NCBI GenBank assembly: GCA_017546725.1
Contig: JAFYRX010000034.1
Coordinates: 51,102 to 115,101 of the forward strand
Length of the DNA: 64,000 bases
Direction of reading: 5' to 3'
Source of the DNA: Alistipes sp.
GTDB lineage: Bacteria; Bacteroidota; Bacteroidia; Bacteroidales; Rikenellaceae
Shown: piece by piece, positions 26,745-36,020 of the stretch
Position numbering within the stretch: position 1 is the stretch's first letter
Layout of the letters: each line of letters opens with the position of its first letter
Notes under the pieces: generated by a model
What the model was told of the DNA's origin: nothing
What the model saw: only the letters and a program-made list of their open reading frames with translations
Databases searched by the model: none
Made by a program: the position numbers and the translations under genes

Positions 26745-27509
26745 TTAGCCAATAAAATTCTTCCAGAAACGCCACATTTTGGGTTTGGTCCAACTGTGGC
26801 AACCCATAGGCAGGCGCTTACCCATCAGACGATAGCAATATGCGGGATTGGTATCAATGGCAAACTCCAACGCCTCTCGCCAATCGGGATAACAAAACTC
26901 TTGCGGCACAGTAGCCCAAAATACATCCTCGTTATAGAGATGCGAACCACCATTGAGGTATTTTTCAATTATCTCGGCATAACGCAGACACCCCTGCTTG
27001 AAAGAGCCCACCTTGCGGAGAGTCAAACCGCCGTTACCGATGCGACCATAGAGGTCGGCACGGCACCTCTTGCCCTGACGGTGGCGCATCCACGCACGCA
27101 GCGACATATATTGCTTAACGATAGGCAGGTCATAAACCCAACGGCGCACCCAGGGTGCTGCTACGCAATCATAGCCCTTGTCGCACCACGCTGCCAACTC
27201 ATCACGGAACATCCAGGCATCGGTATGACAGATAAGTATATAGTCCCAATCGGCAAACATATCGTAAAACTCCGCACTCAGCATCATACGATTGTACCCT
27301 GCGATACCGTTGCGCTTGCCGAGCCAGCAATCACTCACACGGATAATCTCAACCGCAGGAAACTCCTGCTCCAATGTACCAAGTTCAAGGTCTTCGGGTG
27401 CAAGTATAGCGATATTATGCGCAGCCAGCACACTGCAATTATTACGCAGAGCACGCATCTCATCCGCTGTGGGATAACGATATATGGGGACTAATACTTT
27501 TACTTTCAT
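26745..27509 (-). CDS. DUF5672 family protein, glycosyltransferase-like
   Basis: The 254-residue protein matches the DUF5672 family, which is related to nucleotide-sugar transferases. Diagnostic stretches are KVLVPIYRYPTADEM at the start, GYNRMMLSAEFYDMF near residue 90, YILICHTDAWMF near 110 with its DxW/DAW element in the DxD position, GRIGNGGLTLRKV near 155 and HLYNEDVFWAT near 192. It is probably cytoplasmic and acts on a surface glycan. Its start overlaps the stop of the upstream glycosyltransferase as ATGA, so the two are translationally coupled. Confidence 0.75.
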   Translation of the reverse strand: MKVKVLVPIYRYPTADEMRALRNNCSVLAAHNIAILAPEDLELGTLEQEFPAVEIIRVSDCWLGKRNGIAGYNRMMLSAEFYDMFADWDYILICHTDAWMFRDELAAWCDKGYDCVAAPWVRRWVYDLPIVKQYMSLRAWMRHRQGKRCRADLYGRIGNGGLTLRKVGSFKQGCLRYAEIIEKYLNGGSHLYNEDVFWATVPQEFCYPDWREALEFAIDTNPAYCYRLMGKRLPMGCHSWTKPKMWRFWKNFIG

Positions 27510-28387
27510 CTCTTCTTACGGATTGAGCGTATGCGATATATTGGGTATTTGATTAATAACTTCCAAGATAACGGCTTAAGGGGATATTGAAGTATGTGTT
27601 TAACACCCTCCTTAAATGGCACGACGTCAAAAAAGCCCTTCTGCCACATAAACCGAATGTGGTATTGCTCACTCTCCTGCTGATAACTCTCCATCTCCTG
27701 AGGAGACAAAGGTCGGGTTGTCATAGGGAGATAACTTTGCCACTTATCATTCAGCGCCTGCATAGTCTCTACCCAATCCGGCGAGTAATTTCCTACTGAG
27801 AAGTGCTCGATATCGACTACGTTGCAAACCCAATTTTTGTGGTCTACGGCAACCGACATCGTAAAGTCAATATCGTAGCCGTGGAATCCAGTGAGTAATG
27901 TTGTATCAAACTGATGCTCGGCCCACACATCACGCCTCGCCATCATACACATTCCATCCAGCGTTACTACCTGCGTAAATTGCTGATTTAGGGTGTTCTT
28001 TGTCCTTACCTTGTGTATGCGTCCATTTCTTCCTTGAATGTAGTGGGCAACCATACTGCGCGTACCCTGACGCCAACCGCACGGCGCATTAGTTCTGATT
28101 GTACTACCCGCAAAACCAATTACTCCACAATCTGTCTCCTGCAACTTCGCGGCAATTGCAACGCCCCAATTAGGCGTCAAGAACTTAACATCCTCGTGAA
28201 CAAAGCAGAGATTTTCGTAACGAGCCTTTGTCGCATTATCATTATATACCTTACATATACCATCACCCTTTCCTCTATTGTCTGTAATAAGAATTTCGTA
28301 AGGTACATCACCGATTGTCTCTGCTATATTCTTCTTTAGATTTTCAGCCAATTCGGGGTGTACAGAACAACAAATAATGGTAAACAT
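27506..28387 (-). CDS. Glycosyltransferase family 2-like protein (StrF type)
   Basis: The 293-residue protein has the GT-A-like domain of the Glyco_tranf_2_5/StrF type: MFTIICCSVHPE at the start, YEILITDNRGKGDGICKVYNDN near residue 30, CFVHEDVKFL with the HED element near 62, LDGMCMMARRDVW near 145 and FHGYDIDFTMSV near 168. It is probably a cytoplasmic glycosyltransferase for a capsule or lipopolysaccharide side chain. It lies 36 nt downstream of the FAD protein gene and overlaps the DUF5672 gene by 4 nt. Confidence 0.75.
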   Translation of the reverse strand: MFTIICCSVHPELAENLKKNIAETIGDVPYEILITDNRGKGDGICKVYNDNATKARYENLCFVHEDVKFLTPNWGVAIAAKLQETDCGVIGFAGSTIRTNAPCGWRQGTRSMVAHYIQGRNGRIHKVRTKNTLNQQFTQVVTLDGMCMMARRDVWAEHQFDTTLLTGFHGYDIDFTMSVAVDHKNWVCNVVDIEHFSVGNYSPDWVETMQALNDKWQSYLPMTTRPLSPQEMESYQQESEQYHIRFMWQKGFFDVVPFKEGVKHILQYPLKPLSWKLLIKYPIYRIRSIRKKR

Positions 28388-28423
28388 AATAACGTCTATA
28401 ATGAGGATGTTTTATCCAATAGT

Positions 28424-29983
28424 TTATTTGATATTAATATATTGAGCAACTGCATCGGCTACTCGCTCGCCATCCAATGCCGCTGAAACGATTCCGCCAG
28501 CATAACCAGCACCCTCACCCGCAGGGAAGAGTCCCTGAATCTCGGGGTGCATCAACGTCTCACCGTCACGAGGGATACGCACGGGGGTTGAAGTACGAGA
28601 CTCAACGCCCACAACAATGGCATCCGATGTAACATAGCCACGCATTTTCCTGTCGAACGAAGCGATACCCTTACGCAAAGCCGAGGCCATAAAGTCAGGC
28701 ATCCACTTATCCAATCGTGACGATACAATGCCAGGGATATATGATGTTGCAGGTAGCGACGACGATGCTCGGCCCGCCACGAAATCCGATACTCGTTGCG
28801 CAGGGGCAACCTGTCTGTCTCCACCATTCTGGCGTGCGGCCTGCTCCAACTGTTGTTGGAATGCCAAACCTGCCAATGGGCCATACTCCGCCTCAAGATG
28901 CGCAAAATCCTCAACCCTAACCTCGGTCACAAGGCCCGAATTGGCCCAACGTGAATTACGGCCGCTGGGCGACATACCGTTCACAACCGACTGCGATGCA
29001 TCGGTCATTGCGGGCACGATAAAACCTCCAGGACACATACAGAATGAATAGACACCACGTCCGTCAATCTGATTAACCAACGAATAGGACGCCGCTGGGA
29101 GATATTCGCCACGTTGTGGCAGACGATACTGTATGCTATCTACCAACTTCTGCGGATGCTCGATACGAACACCCATAGCAAAGGCTTTGGCCTCCAACCT
29201 TACACCGTCTCGATGCAACGTATGGTAGATATCCTTGGCCGAGTGTCCCGTAGCAAGCACTACGGCAGCGCCCTCAACAAGGTGGTCACCAACCCACACG
29301 CCCTTCAACTTGTCGTGTTCGATTTTGAAACCCGTAACCTTGCTCGAGAAGTGTATCTCACCGCCCGCTGTGGTAATCGTATTACATATATTGCTGATGA
29401 TTCGTGGTAACTTGTCCGTTCCGATATGCGGATGCGCCTCATATAGAATCTCGGGCGTAGCACCGTGAAAAACAAGCGTTTGCAGAGCCTTATTATAGTC
29501 ACCACGCTTCTTGCTGCGTGTAAACAACTTACCGTCGGAGAATGTACCCGCACCGCCCGCACCAAAGGCGTAGTTTGAGTCGGGGTCTATGTCGAGATTA
29601 CGGTTGATAAGCGCGATATCCTGCTTACGAGGCAGAATGTGCTTACCGCGCTCCAAGAGAATAGGCTTAAGGCCCAACTCTATCAATCGCAGGGCCGCAA
29701 ACAATCCTGCAGGGCCCGAGCCTACGACTACGACTTCGGTAGCCTTGCTCACATCGGGATAGTCGAAGTACAGAGGAGCCGGTTGCGGCTCGTTATCGAC
29801 AAATATTTCGAGTGTGAGATTTACCTTGATAGGGCTACGTCGAGCGTCTATAGAGCGCTTGACCACCCTCACCATAGCCACATCGCTACGGCGTATGCCC
29901 AATTGTCGAGCCGCCAACGCTGTATATATCTCGGCATCGGCAGATTGCTTGGGAGGCAGTTGCAGGGTAATCGATTTTGGCAT
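28424..29983 (-). CDS. FAD-dependent oxidoreductase of the HI0933/YtfP-like uncharacterised group
   Basis: The 519-residue protein contains VVVVGSGPAGLFAALRLIELG at about residue 92, the FAD-binding dinucleotide fold, and GAGGAGTFSDGKLFTRSKKRG near 150, which together define a widespread group of predicted dehydrogenases of unknown substrate. The end reads GLFPAGEGAGYAGGIVSAALDG (described in parts from about residue 480), the second flavin contact. The frame is open further upstream, but the start at 29983 (MPKSITLQL) is chosen because the upstream part runs through the promoter and the antisense of tRNA-Leu. It is cytoplasmic. Two glycosyltransferase genes follow closely. Confidence 0.85.
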   Translation of the reverse strand: MPKSITLQLPPKQSADAEIYTALAARQLGIRRSDVAMVRVVKRSIDARRSPIKVNLTLEIFVDNEPQPAPLYFDYPDVSKATEVVVVGSGPAGLFAALRLIELGLKPILLERGKHILPRKQDIALINRNLDIDPDSNYAFGAGGAGTFSDGKLFTRSKKRGDYNKALQTLVFHGATPEILYEAHPHIGTDKLPRIISNICNTITTAGGEIHFSSKVTGFKIEHDKLKGVWVGDHLVEGAAVVLATGHSAKDIYHTLHRDGVRLEAKAFAMGVRIEHPQKLVDSIQYRLPQRGEYLPAASYSLVNQIDGRGVYSFCMCPGGFIVPAMTDASQSVVNGMSPSGRNSRWANSGLVTEVRVEDFAHLEAEYGPLAGLAFQQQLEQAARQNGGDRQVAPAQRVSDFVAGRASSSLPATSYIPGIVSSRLDKWMPDFMASALRKGIASFDRKMRGYVTSDAIVVGVESRTSTPVRIPRDGETLMHPEIQGLFPAGEGAGYAGGIVSAALDGERVADAVAQYINIK

Positions 29984-30005
29984 AATAAAAACACTCTTTA
30001 TCCTA

Positions 30006-30013
30006 CAAAAGTA
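30006..30013 (-). promoter_or_regulatory. -7 element of the FAD oxidoreductase unit
   Basis: TACTTTTG on the minus strand, 22 nt before the start at 29983. It supports that start rather than the longer open frame. Confidence 0.65.
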
Positions 30014-30075
30014 GCGAAAAATTAGGAATTTCCTAAAAAAAATCGTTTTTGCTATCGGAATAGTCAGAATTTTAT

Positions 30076-30083
30076 TACCTTTG
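30076..30083 (+). promoter_or_regulatory. -7 element of tRNA-Leu
   Basis: TACCTTTG, 45 nt before the mature tRNA 5' end. Confidence 0.6.
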
Positions 30084-30128
30084 CACAGCAATTGCGAGGA
30101 ACATCTCGCTTTGCACACAAAGTTCAAT

Positions 30129-30210
30129 GCGGATATGGTGTAATTGGTAGCCACGTCAGACTTAGGATCTGATGCCGAGAGGCGTGGGGGTTCGAGTCCC
30201 TTTATCCGCA
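30129..30210 (+). tRNA. tRNA-Leu (anticodon TAG)
   Basis: This class II tRNA of 82 nt has the acceptor stem GCGGATA/TATCCGC, the anticodon stem TCAGA/TCTGA around CTTAGGA, a long variable arm (TGCCGAGAGGCG) and a T arm with GGTTCGAGTCC. The anticodon TAG reads CUA and related Leu codons. Confidence 0.95.
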
Positions 30211-30212
30211 CA

Positions 30213-30247
30213 GAAAAAAGAGCAGTTCATAAGACTGCTCTTTTTTT
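30213..30247 (+). terminator. Terminator of tRNA-Leu
   Basis: AAAAAAGAGCAGT and ACTGCTCTTTTTT form a 13-bp stem around 7 nt, ending in a T-run. Confidence 0.85.
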
Positions 30248-30286
30248 GTGCAGATACTCCGCAACTATATTTACAATCCACCCAAC

Positions 30287-30306
30287 CCTCCTTTGATAAG
30301 GAGGGC
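30287..30306. repeat. Short hairpin repeat (CCCTCCTT type)
   Basis: CCCTCCTTT and AAGGAGGG pair around a few nucleotides. It resembles the other CT/AG-rich hairpins at 13.4, 47.7 and 57.7 kb. Confidence 0.5.
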
Positions 30307-30362
30307 TATAAATGTCCTGCTTATTGAGGCTGTCGCTTGGCGGTCGAGCCTTTTATCCCTAC

Positions 30363-30396
30363 AAAAAAGGCGTGCGACTGAAAAGTCACACGCCTT
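30363..30396 (-). terminator. Terminator of the M16 protease gene
   Basis: On the minus strand AAGGCGTG-T-GACT and AGTC-G-CACGCCTT form a stem with one internal mismatch and a short loop, followed by six T. Confidence 0.8.
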
Positions 30397-30421
30397 ACAA
30401 TATCACTTCTTCGATTGAAGA

Positions 30422-33253
30422 CTATTTCTCGGGACGCATAACGACCTTAACCATAGACTTCTCGTCGAGCATACGCTTTGCCAACGCCTTAACATCGTCA
30501 GCAGTTACGCCATTAACGGCAGCCTCGTAGTCGTTCACGTTATCCACACCGAAGTCGTAGTAGGCAGTCAATGTGCGTGACCACCAGCCGTTCAACTCCA
30601 CATTCTTCTTGTAATCCTTCAACAAGAACTCACGAGTCTTATCCATATCCTCCTTGAGCGGGCCCTCGGCTGCAATCTTCTCAATCTCGGCGATAACGAT
30701 AGAGGTGAGTTCATCAGCCATCTGCTCATTAGTGTCGAATGAAATCTGCATCAAGAAACTCTGTGCGGGACGAGTGTAGTGTGAGCCACGAACACTCACG
30801 CCATAAGTACCACCCTTCTCCTCGCGGATTGACTTAAGGTAGCGGTTGCTCAACGCCTGTGAGAGGTAAGTGAGCGTAACAGCGTTCTTAATATCGTACT
30901 TGTAGTCGCCGCTGAAACCTACGAATACCGATACCTTCGGCTGCTCCATCTTGGCTGTAAAGTCATTCTCTACACCCTTCACCTCACGCACCTTGTCGTC
31001 AGTGAACTTATTTGTAACCTTCTTCGCTACGGGCAACGAACCTACATACTTCTCAACGAGGGGCTTCAACTCCTCGGGGCTCATATTACCGTAGATAGTG
31101 AAGCGGAAATCCTTCGCGTTACCGAACAGACGTGAGTGGATATCGGCCATACGCTCCAACTTGATTGTGCTCAACAACTCGGGAGTGAGTTGCTGACGGC
31201 GGTAGTTGTCACCATAAAGCGTCTTCTGCAACTGCTGCGAGAAGATGAAGTCGGGGTTGGTCATCTGGTTAGCCAACATAGCGTTATAGCGGTTCATCAA
31301 TGTCTGGAAGTCATCCTCCGAGAAGCGGGGAGCAGTGAAGTGGAGGTACATCAACTGGAACATAGTCTCCACATCCTTCAATGTAGATGAGCCCTCAACA
31401 GCGTGCAAGTAACTACCTGCGCTCGCTGCTACGCGTGCCTGCTTACCCGAGAGTTGCTTGCGCAAGTCAGAAGCCGAGAACTTAGAGATACCCGATGTAG
31501 ACATCACACCGCCCAACATCTGTGCTGAGTAGTAATCCTCATCAGCGAAGATGGCAGCACCACCCTCCGATACAGCCTCGAGGTATACGGCATCAGCCTC
31601 ATAGGGAGTCTGCTTGATAACTACATTGATACCGTTCTTCAAAGTCCACTCTGTTGTACCCATAACCTCGTTTACCTTCTCCTTCTTGACGGGTGAGCCC
31701 TTCAACTGGCTCTCGTCGCTAATCAAAGGCTCCTTCACTACGTTATCCTTGAAGGCCTCAACCTCGGCTGCTACGGCAGCCTTCAAAGCCTCAACCAACT
31801 CAGCCTCAGTAGGAACGGCTACACCATCCTTCTTGGGCGAATTAACTACGATAACCAAGTTCTTCAAAGGCTCATACATCTGCTTAACAGACTGATTGAT
31901 AGCCTCGAGACTGATAGCCTCAGCCAACTGCTTGTCCAACTGATACTCGGTCTCGATATCGTACAAGGGAGTACCCAAGCGGAAGTGGTCGATGCAACGC
32001 TCAGCAAAGTGGCTATGCTCACGGTCGTCGCGGCTCTGGTACTGATTATCCAAAGCAGCGAGCATATTGTTCTTGGCACGCTCGTACTCGCTCTCGGTGA
32101 AACCATAGCGGCGCATACGCTCCATCTCCACCAAAAGGGCCTTGTAGCCCTCCATCAACTTGCCATCCTGTGTCATAACACGGCCCTGCGATACCTCCAA
32201 AGTAGAGCAGATGCCGAATGACTGTGCAGGGCTGAAGCCAGCCGAAATAAAGGGAGCATTGGGCTTACGTGAGATGTCGCTCAAACGCTCGTTAATCATA
32301 GCCGAGATGTACGACTTCAAGATGCTAATCATCTCGTAAGTAATAGTATTGTTCATCTGCTTGGGCATAGCCTGCGACTTGTAGAACATCATCAGGTTAG
32401 ACTGCTGCATCTCGGGGTCAACATTGATGCTGACGATAGGCTCATCGTTATCGGGGATTACGATAACATCCTTCTTCGCTGCATCGGCTGCAGGAGCGGG
32501 AATGTCGGCCATCATCGTCTTAATCTTCTGCTCAACCTTATCTACGTCGATGTCACCAACTACGACAACTGCCTGATAGTCGGGGCGATACCACTTGTCG
32601 TAGAACTGACGGAGGTCGTCATAGGTAAAACCAGCCAAACCGTCCAGATAACCGATGAGGTTACGCTCTGCGTAGAGTGTACCCTTACCCAACGCCTTGA
32701 GCATCTTAATCTGCGCACGCCAAGAAGCACCGTCACTAGTACGCAACTCCTCCTGGATAACACCACGCTCAGAGTCAATCTCCTTGGGGTCGAGGTTGAT
32801 GAAGTGTGACCAGTCGTGCAACACCATAAGTGTAGAATCCACCACACCCTCGCGTGCTACGGGGACATCCTCCATATAGTACTGAGTCAAATCCCACGAA
32901 GTAAAGGCATTGAGGTTAGCACCAAACTTAACACCAACCTTCTCCAGATACTCAATCATCGACTTATCGGGGTAGTTCTTTGTACCGTTGAAGGCCATAT
33001 GCTCGAGGAAGTGAGCCAAACCCTGCTGGTTGTCACCCTCCTGGATAGCACCTACATCGTGTACGATGTAGAAGTTAGCCATACCCTTGGGTTTCTCGTT
33101 ATGGCGAATGTAGTAGGTCAATCCGTTGGGCAATACACCCTGACGAATCTCCTTGTCGATGGGCAGGGGCTGTGATGCATCCATCTGCGCCTGCACCGAA
33201 GTTGCACCCAACAGAAGGGCCACAACTGCAAATAACAATTTTTTCATCTTCAT
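30422..33253 (-). CDS. M16-family (pitrilysin/insulinase) zinc peptidase
   Basis: The 943-residue secreted protein has a Sec signal (MKMKKLLFAVVALLLGATSVQAQ). The inverted zinc motif HFLEH is at residues 81-85, with a downstream Glu in GVIQEEL near 161 as the usual third ligand. The protein has the two tandem M16 halves of the family; the second, from about residue 530, has no HxxEH and is the inactive partner half. Such enzymes degrade peptides in the periplasm. The gene lies downstream of the GH20 gene (65 nt) on the same strand; no exact promoter is seen in between. Confidence 0.9.
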   Translation of the reverse strand: MKMKKLLFAVVALLLGATSVQAQMDASQPLPIDKEIRQGVLPNGLTYYIRHNEKPKGMANFYIVHDVGAIQEGDNQQGLAHFLEHMAFNGTKNYPDKSMIEYLEKVGVKFGANLNAFTSWDLTQYYMEDVPVAREGVVDSTLMVLHDWSHFINLDPKEIDSERGVIQEELRTSDGASWRAQIKMLKALGKGTLYAERNLIGYLDGLAGFTYDDLRQFYDKWYRPDYQAVVVVGDIDVDKVEQKIKTMMADIPAPAADAAKKDVIVIPDNDEPIVSINVDPEMQQSNLMMFYKSQAMPKQMNNTITYEMISILKSYISAMINERLSDISRKPNAPFISAGFSPAQSFGICSTLEVSQGRVMTQDGKLMEGYKALLVEMERMRRYGFTESEYERAKNNMLAALDNQYQSRDDREHSHFAERCIDHFRLGTPLYDIETEYQLDKQLAEAISLEAINQSVKQMYEPLKNLVIVVNSPKKDGVAVPTEAELVEALKAAVAAEVEAFKDNVVKEPLISDESQLKGSPVKKEKVNEVMGTTEWTLKNGINVVIKQTPYEADAVYLEAVSEGGAAIFADEDYYSAQMLGGVMSTSGISKFSASDLRKQLSGKQARVAASAGSYLHAVEGSSTLKDVETMFQLMYLHFTAPRFSEDDFQTLMNRYNAMLANQMTNPDFIFSQQLQKTLYGDNYRRQQLTPELLSTIKLERMADIHSRLFGNAKDFRFTIYGNMSPEELKPLVEKYVGSLPVAKKVTNKFTDDKVREVKGVENDFTAKMEQPKVSVFVGFSGDYKYDIKNAVTLTYLSQALSNRYLKSIREEKGGTYGVSVRGSHYTRPAQSFLMQISFDTNEQMADELTSIVIAEIEKIAAEGPLKEDMDKTREFLLKDYKKNVELNGWWSRTLTAYYDFGVDNVNDYEAAVNGVTADDVKALAKRMLDEKSMVKVVMRPEK

Positions 33254-33318
33254 TATGTTTTAATGTATATTAATTCTCTCTTCTTCGTTAAACTACGGCT
33301 CTCTCACCATACATTGCC

Positions 33319-35334
33319 TTACTCCTTCAAGTAGTTGTACACCTTGACGTTGGTGATACGGCTCTTGAAATCACCCGCCTTCTTAAGCGGGAAGACCAAC
33401 GTGCGCTGATAATACATCTTACTGCTGGGGTTATAGACGATAGGTGCAAAACCATTCTGGTTGGGGTCGTAGGTGTGGTCAACAACCTCCATTGTACCAT
33501 AAAGCGTAATGGGGCCCAACTCCTGCTGCAGGCGGCCATTCACATAGAGACGAGTAAACTTGTTAGTACCCTGAATCTTGATTTCCACCTTGGCGTTGGG
33601 GCGCACTCGGTAATTGAACTTATTGAGATAACCATCACGCATAAAGCCAAACTGACCGTTCTCGGGGTCGGCAAGATAGAATACGGCATTGGCCGAACGG
33701 AACAACTCCGTGCCCTTCTGCTCGGCTACGCCCTCAAGTGTAAAGCATACGGTGTAATCGTAACCTATCTCCTCCAAAGGCAACTCCTCGGCAGCCTTAA
33801 CCTCATCGCAGGCAAACACCTCACGTTGCTCGGTGCCATACAGAGCTAACTCATTCACACCAGGGGCCTCACTCAACTCCAGGCGCTGCTTGTCGAACTG
33901 CTCATAGGGCAACTGCGTGAGAGCGCCTGTCCAGCACTTAACGGCCAGAGTCTGCATAGCAGGGAATACACGGTGGTGCACATCCTTAACGGCGATACCG
34001 TTACCCGGGTGGTCATTCCATACGGCAAACATACCTCCCAGAATCGAGGGGTCCTGCTCATCGAAGCGCTCGCCGCCGATTACTGCGGGAGTCCAATTAT
34101 TATAGAGATATTGGCAATTCAGGTAGTCGTAGTAATAGCCCGCAACGGGAACGATATAGACCATACCGTCGGGGATGCTCACCAACTGATAGCCCTGCTC
34201 CTTCATATGACGTGGATTGGCGTAGCCATTGTACCAGCAGTGCATAATAACATTCTCCGACTTGACGGGAGTATCGCCCGCAGCGTGAGTCAATGCACCC
34301 CAGCATACAGCCTGCTTGCCGAAACTCTCGACATAGCGGATATAACGGTCGGTAAACTCGCGGAACTTCTCGACAACATCCTTCTTGGCATTGGAGTACT
34401 CATCGGTACCGATATGCACGCGCTTGCCACGGAATACGGGATTCTCACCCTCCAGATACTCGCGGAACAGACCATCGACAAACTCATAAGTTTTGGGGTT
34501 GAACAAATCGAGGTGGTCCATACCATACTCCTTCGAGCCGATTTCGGGCATATAGTGTGTAAAGGCCAATGAATGTGCAGGCACGTCGATTTCGGGAATA
34601 ATCTCGACATAGTTCTGCTCGGCCTTAATCTGCATATCGATAAACTCCTGCTTGGTGTAATGACCATCTTTGGCCGTCAGGCCAGGATAGGTGTCGCTCT
34701 CAAGACGGAACGCTGACTGCGTCTTCGACCAATCGTTGTTGAAGTATTGGCGGAAACCGTTATCGTTGAGATGCACCTGCAGGGTGTTCATCTTGTAGTA
34801 GGCCATAATCTTCACCAACTTATTCAGGTAATCCATCGGGAAGAACTTACGACCGCAATCAATCATAAAGCCACGCAATGCATACTGCGGCACATCTACG
34901 GCCTTACCCTTTGGCATCACGCCACTCTCCGACTGCTCGGCCATCTGCAACAGTGTTCGTGTCGCCCAGAACAGGCCCTGTGTAGTGGCAGCCGTCACGG
35001 TAGCCTTATCGGTAATATCCAACTCATAGCCCTCTGCTCCGAGCGCAGTAGCCTTTTTGTCCAACTGAAGAACCATATCGCCAGCCTTGCCGCTACCCTT
35101 AACAACCGTAAGGTCACGACCTGTCAACAACTTATAATCCTCGGCAAAAACCGTCGCTATGCGCATCAACTCCTTGTCGGAGCCCTTGACGGCAACACGG
35201 CCCGAAGGCTGAAGTTCACCCTCGGCGCCCGTCCACTCGGTAAGTTCGGGAATAATAAACGGTTTGGGATTCTGAGCCATCACATTAAGGCTCAACAATG
35301 CGAATACCGCAATTAACAATCTTTTCATCTTCAT
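33319..35334 (-). CDS. GH20 beta-N-acetylhexosaminidase
   Basis: The 671-residue secreted enzyme removes terminal beta-linked GlcNAc or GalNAc from glycans. It has a signal peptide (ending NVMAQ, about residue 21), an N-terminal GH20b domain, and a catalytic TIM barrel with FMIDCGRKFFP near 155, MNTLQVHLNDN near 184, EIIPEIDVPAHS near 240 and the catalytic Asp-Glu pair in HIGTDEYSN near 312. The last 150 residues look like a LamG-type carbohydrate-binding domain. Translation may start at 35334 or two codons later. No SusC/SusD genes accompany it. Confidence 0.9.
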   Translation of the reverse strand: MKMKRLLIAVFALLSLNVMAQNPKPFIIPELTEWTGAEGELQPSGRVAVKGSDKELMRIATVFAEDYKLLTGRDLTVVKGSGKAGDMVLQLDKKATALGAEGYELDITDKATVTAATTQGLFWATRTLLQMAEQSESGVMPKGKAVDVPQYALRGFMIDCGRKFFPMDYLNKLVKIMAYYKMNTLQVHLNDNGFRQYFNNDWSKTQSAFRLESDTYPGLTAKDGHYTKQEFIDMQIKAEQNYVEIIPEIDVPAHSLAFTHYMPEIGSKEYGMDHLDLFNPKTYEFVDGLFREYLEGENPVFRGKRVHIGTDEYSNAKKDVVEKFREFTDRYIRYVESFGKQAVCWGALTHAAGDTPVKSENVIMHCWYNGYANPRHMKEQGYQLVSIPDGMVYIVPVAGYYYDYLNCQYLYNNWTPAVIGGERFDEQDPSILGGMFAVWNDHPGNGIAVKDVHHRVFPAMQTLAVKCWTGALTQLPYEQFDKQRLELSEAPGVNELALYGTEQREVFACDEVKAAEELPLEEIGYDYTVCFTLEGVAEQKGTELFRSANAVFYLADPENGQFGFMRDGYLNKFNYRVRPNAKVEIKIQGTNKFTRLYVNGRLQQELGPITLYGTMEVVDHTYDPNQNGFAPIVYNPSSKMYYQRTLVFPLKKAGDFKSRITNVKVYNYLKE

Positions 35335-35423
35335 TATCTTTTTATATTTTGTTTCCCTTTTGTTGGGAGGGAGGGGTAGTTCTCTCGTTTCAAACCTTAC
35401 AATGGCTCGCTATATATTAGTCG

Positions 35424-35431
35424 CAAAAATA
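35424..35431 (-). promoter_or_regulatory. -7 element of the GH20-M16 unit
   Basis: TATTTTTG on the minus strand, about 90 nt before the GH20 start. Confidence 0.5.
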
Positions 35432-35478
35432 CCTAAAAAACTACACGTTTCGCGAAAAATTTTCTCGCGAGGAAAATC

Positions 35479-35757
35479 CTACTCCTTATCCTTTTTATGG
35501 AAGCAGGCTCCAACTACAAAGCCGACGAGCATACCCAAGCCCATACCTGTGGTCATCTTACCGAACAACAGCGGGCCCACGACAGCGCCTACGGCAAGAC
35601 CTATCACCATTCCCAGCGTCATATAGGTACGCACGACCTTGACCTCGGTGTGCTGCTTGGCCTCCTCCATCAACACCTCATCCTCGCTCTTCTTGGGGCC
35701 CTCATCGCCCTCGAAAGCGCTCTCATCGACAAACGGATTTTTATACTTCATATCCAT
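35479..35757 (-). CDS. Small membrane protein with Gly-rich transmembrane hairpin
   Basis: I do not recognise this 92-residue protein. Its first 45 residues are acidic and hydrophilic. Residues of about 46-66 (LGMVIGLAVGAVVGPLLFG) and 70-86 (GMGLGMLVGFVVGACF) form two glycine-rich hydrophobic helices of glycine-zipper type, and the end is basic (HKKDKE). It probably sits in the inner membrane as a helical hairpin. Translation could also start at the third codon (MKYKN). It lies between the GH20 gene and gdhA, transcribed away from gdhA. Confidence 0.65.
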   Translation of the reverse strand: MDMKYKNPFVDESAFEGDEGPKKSEDEVLMEEAKQHTEVKVVRTYMTLGMVIGLAVGAVVGPLLFGKMTTGMGLGMLVGFVVGACFHKKDKE

Positions 35758-35969
35758 ACGATACCTCTATTATATTTAGATATAACGCCACAAATTTCGC
35801 ATATAATTTCAACCTGTGCAACTTTTTTGGCGCGATTATTTCACTTTAAACACGCAAACCGACAAGCGCGCCACAAAAGAAACGTCATTTTGCAACATAT
35901 TTGCATATAAAATTTGACAATTTGTAATTTTTTACTGCCAAATTTCGAAATCTTTTCAGAATTTAATGC

Positions 35970-35977
35970 TATATTTG
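35970..35977 (+). promoter_or_regulatory. -7 element of gdhA
   Basis: TATATTTG, 43 nt before the start at 36021. The 260-nt space upstream of gdhA holds no other gene that I can see. Confidence 0.6.
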
Positions 35978-36020
35978 TATAGAACAAAAAACTTAATTTG
36001 TAAACCTAAAATCTACTACT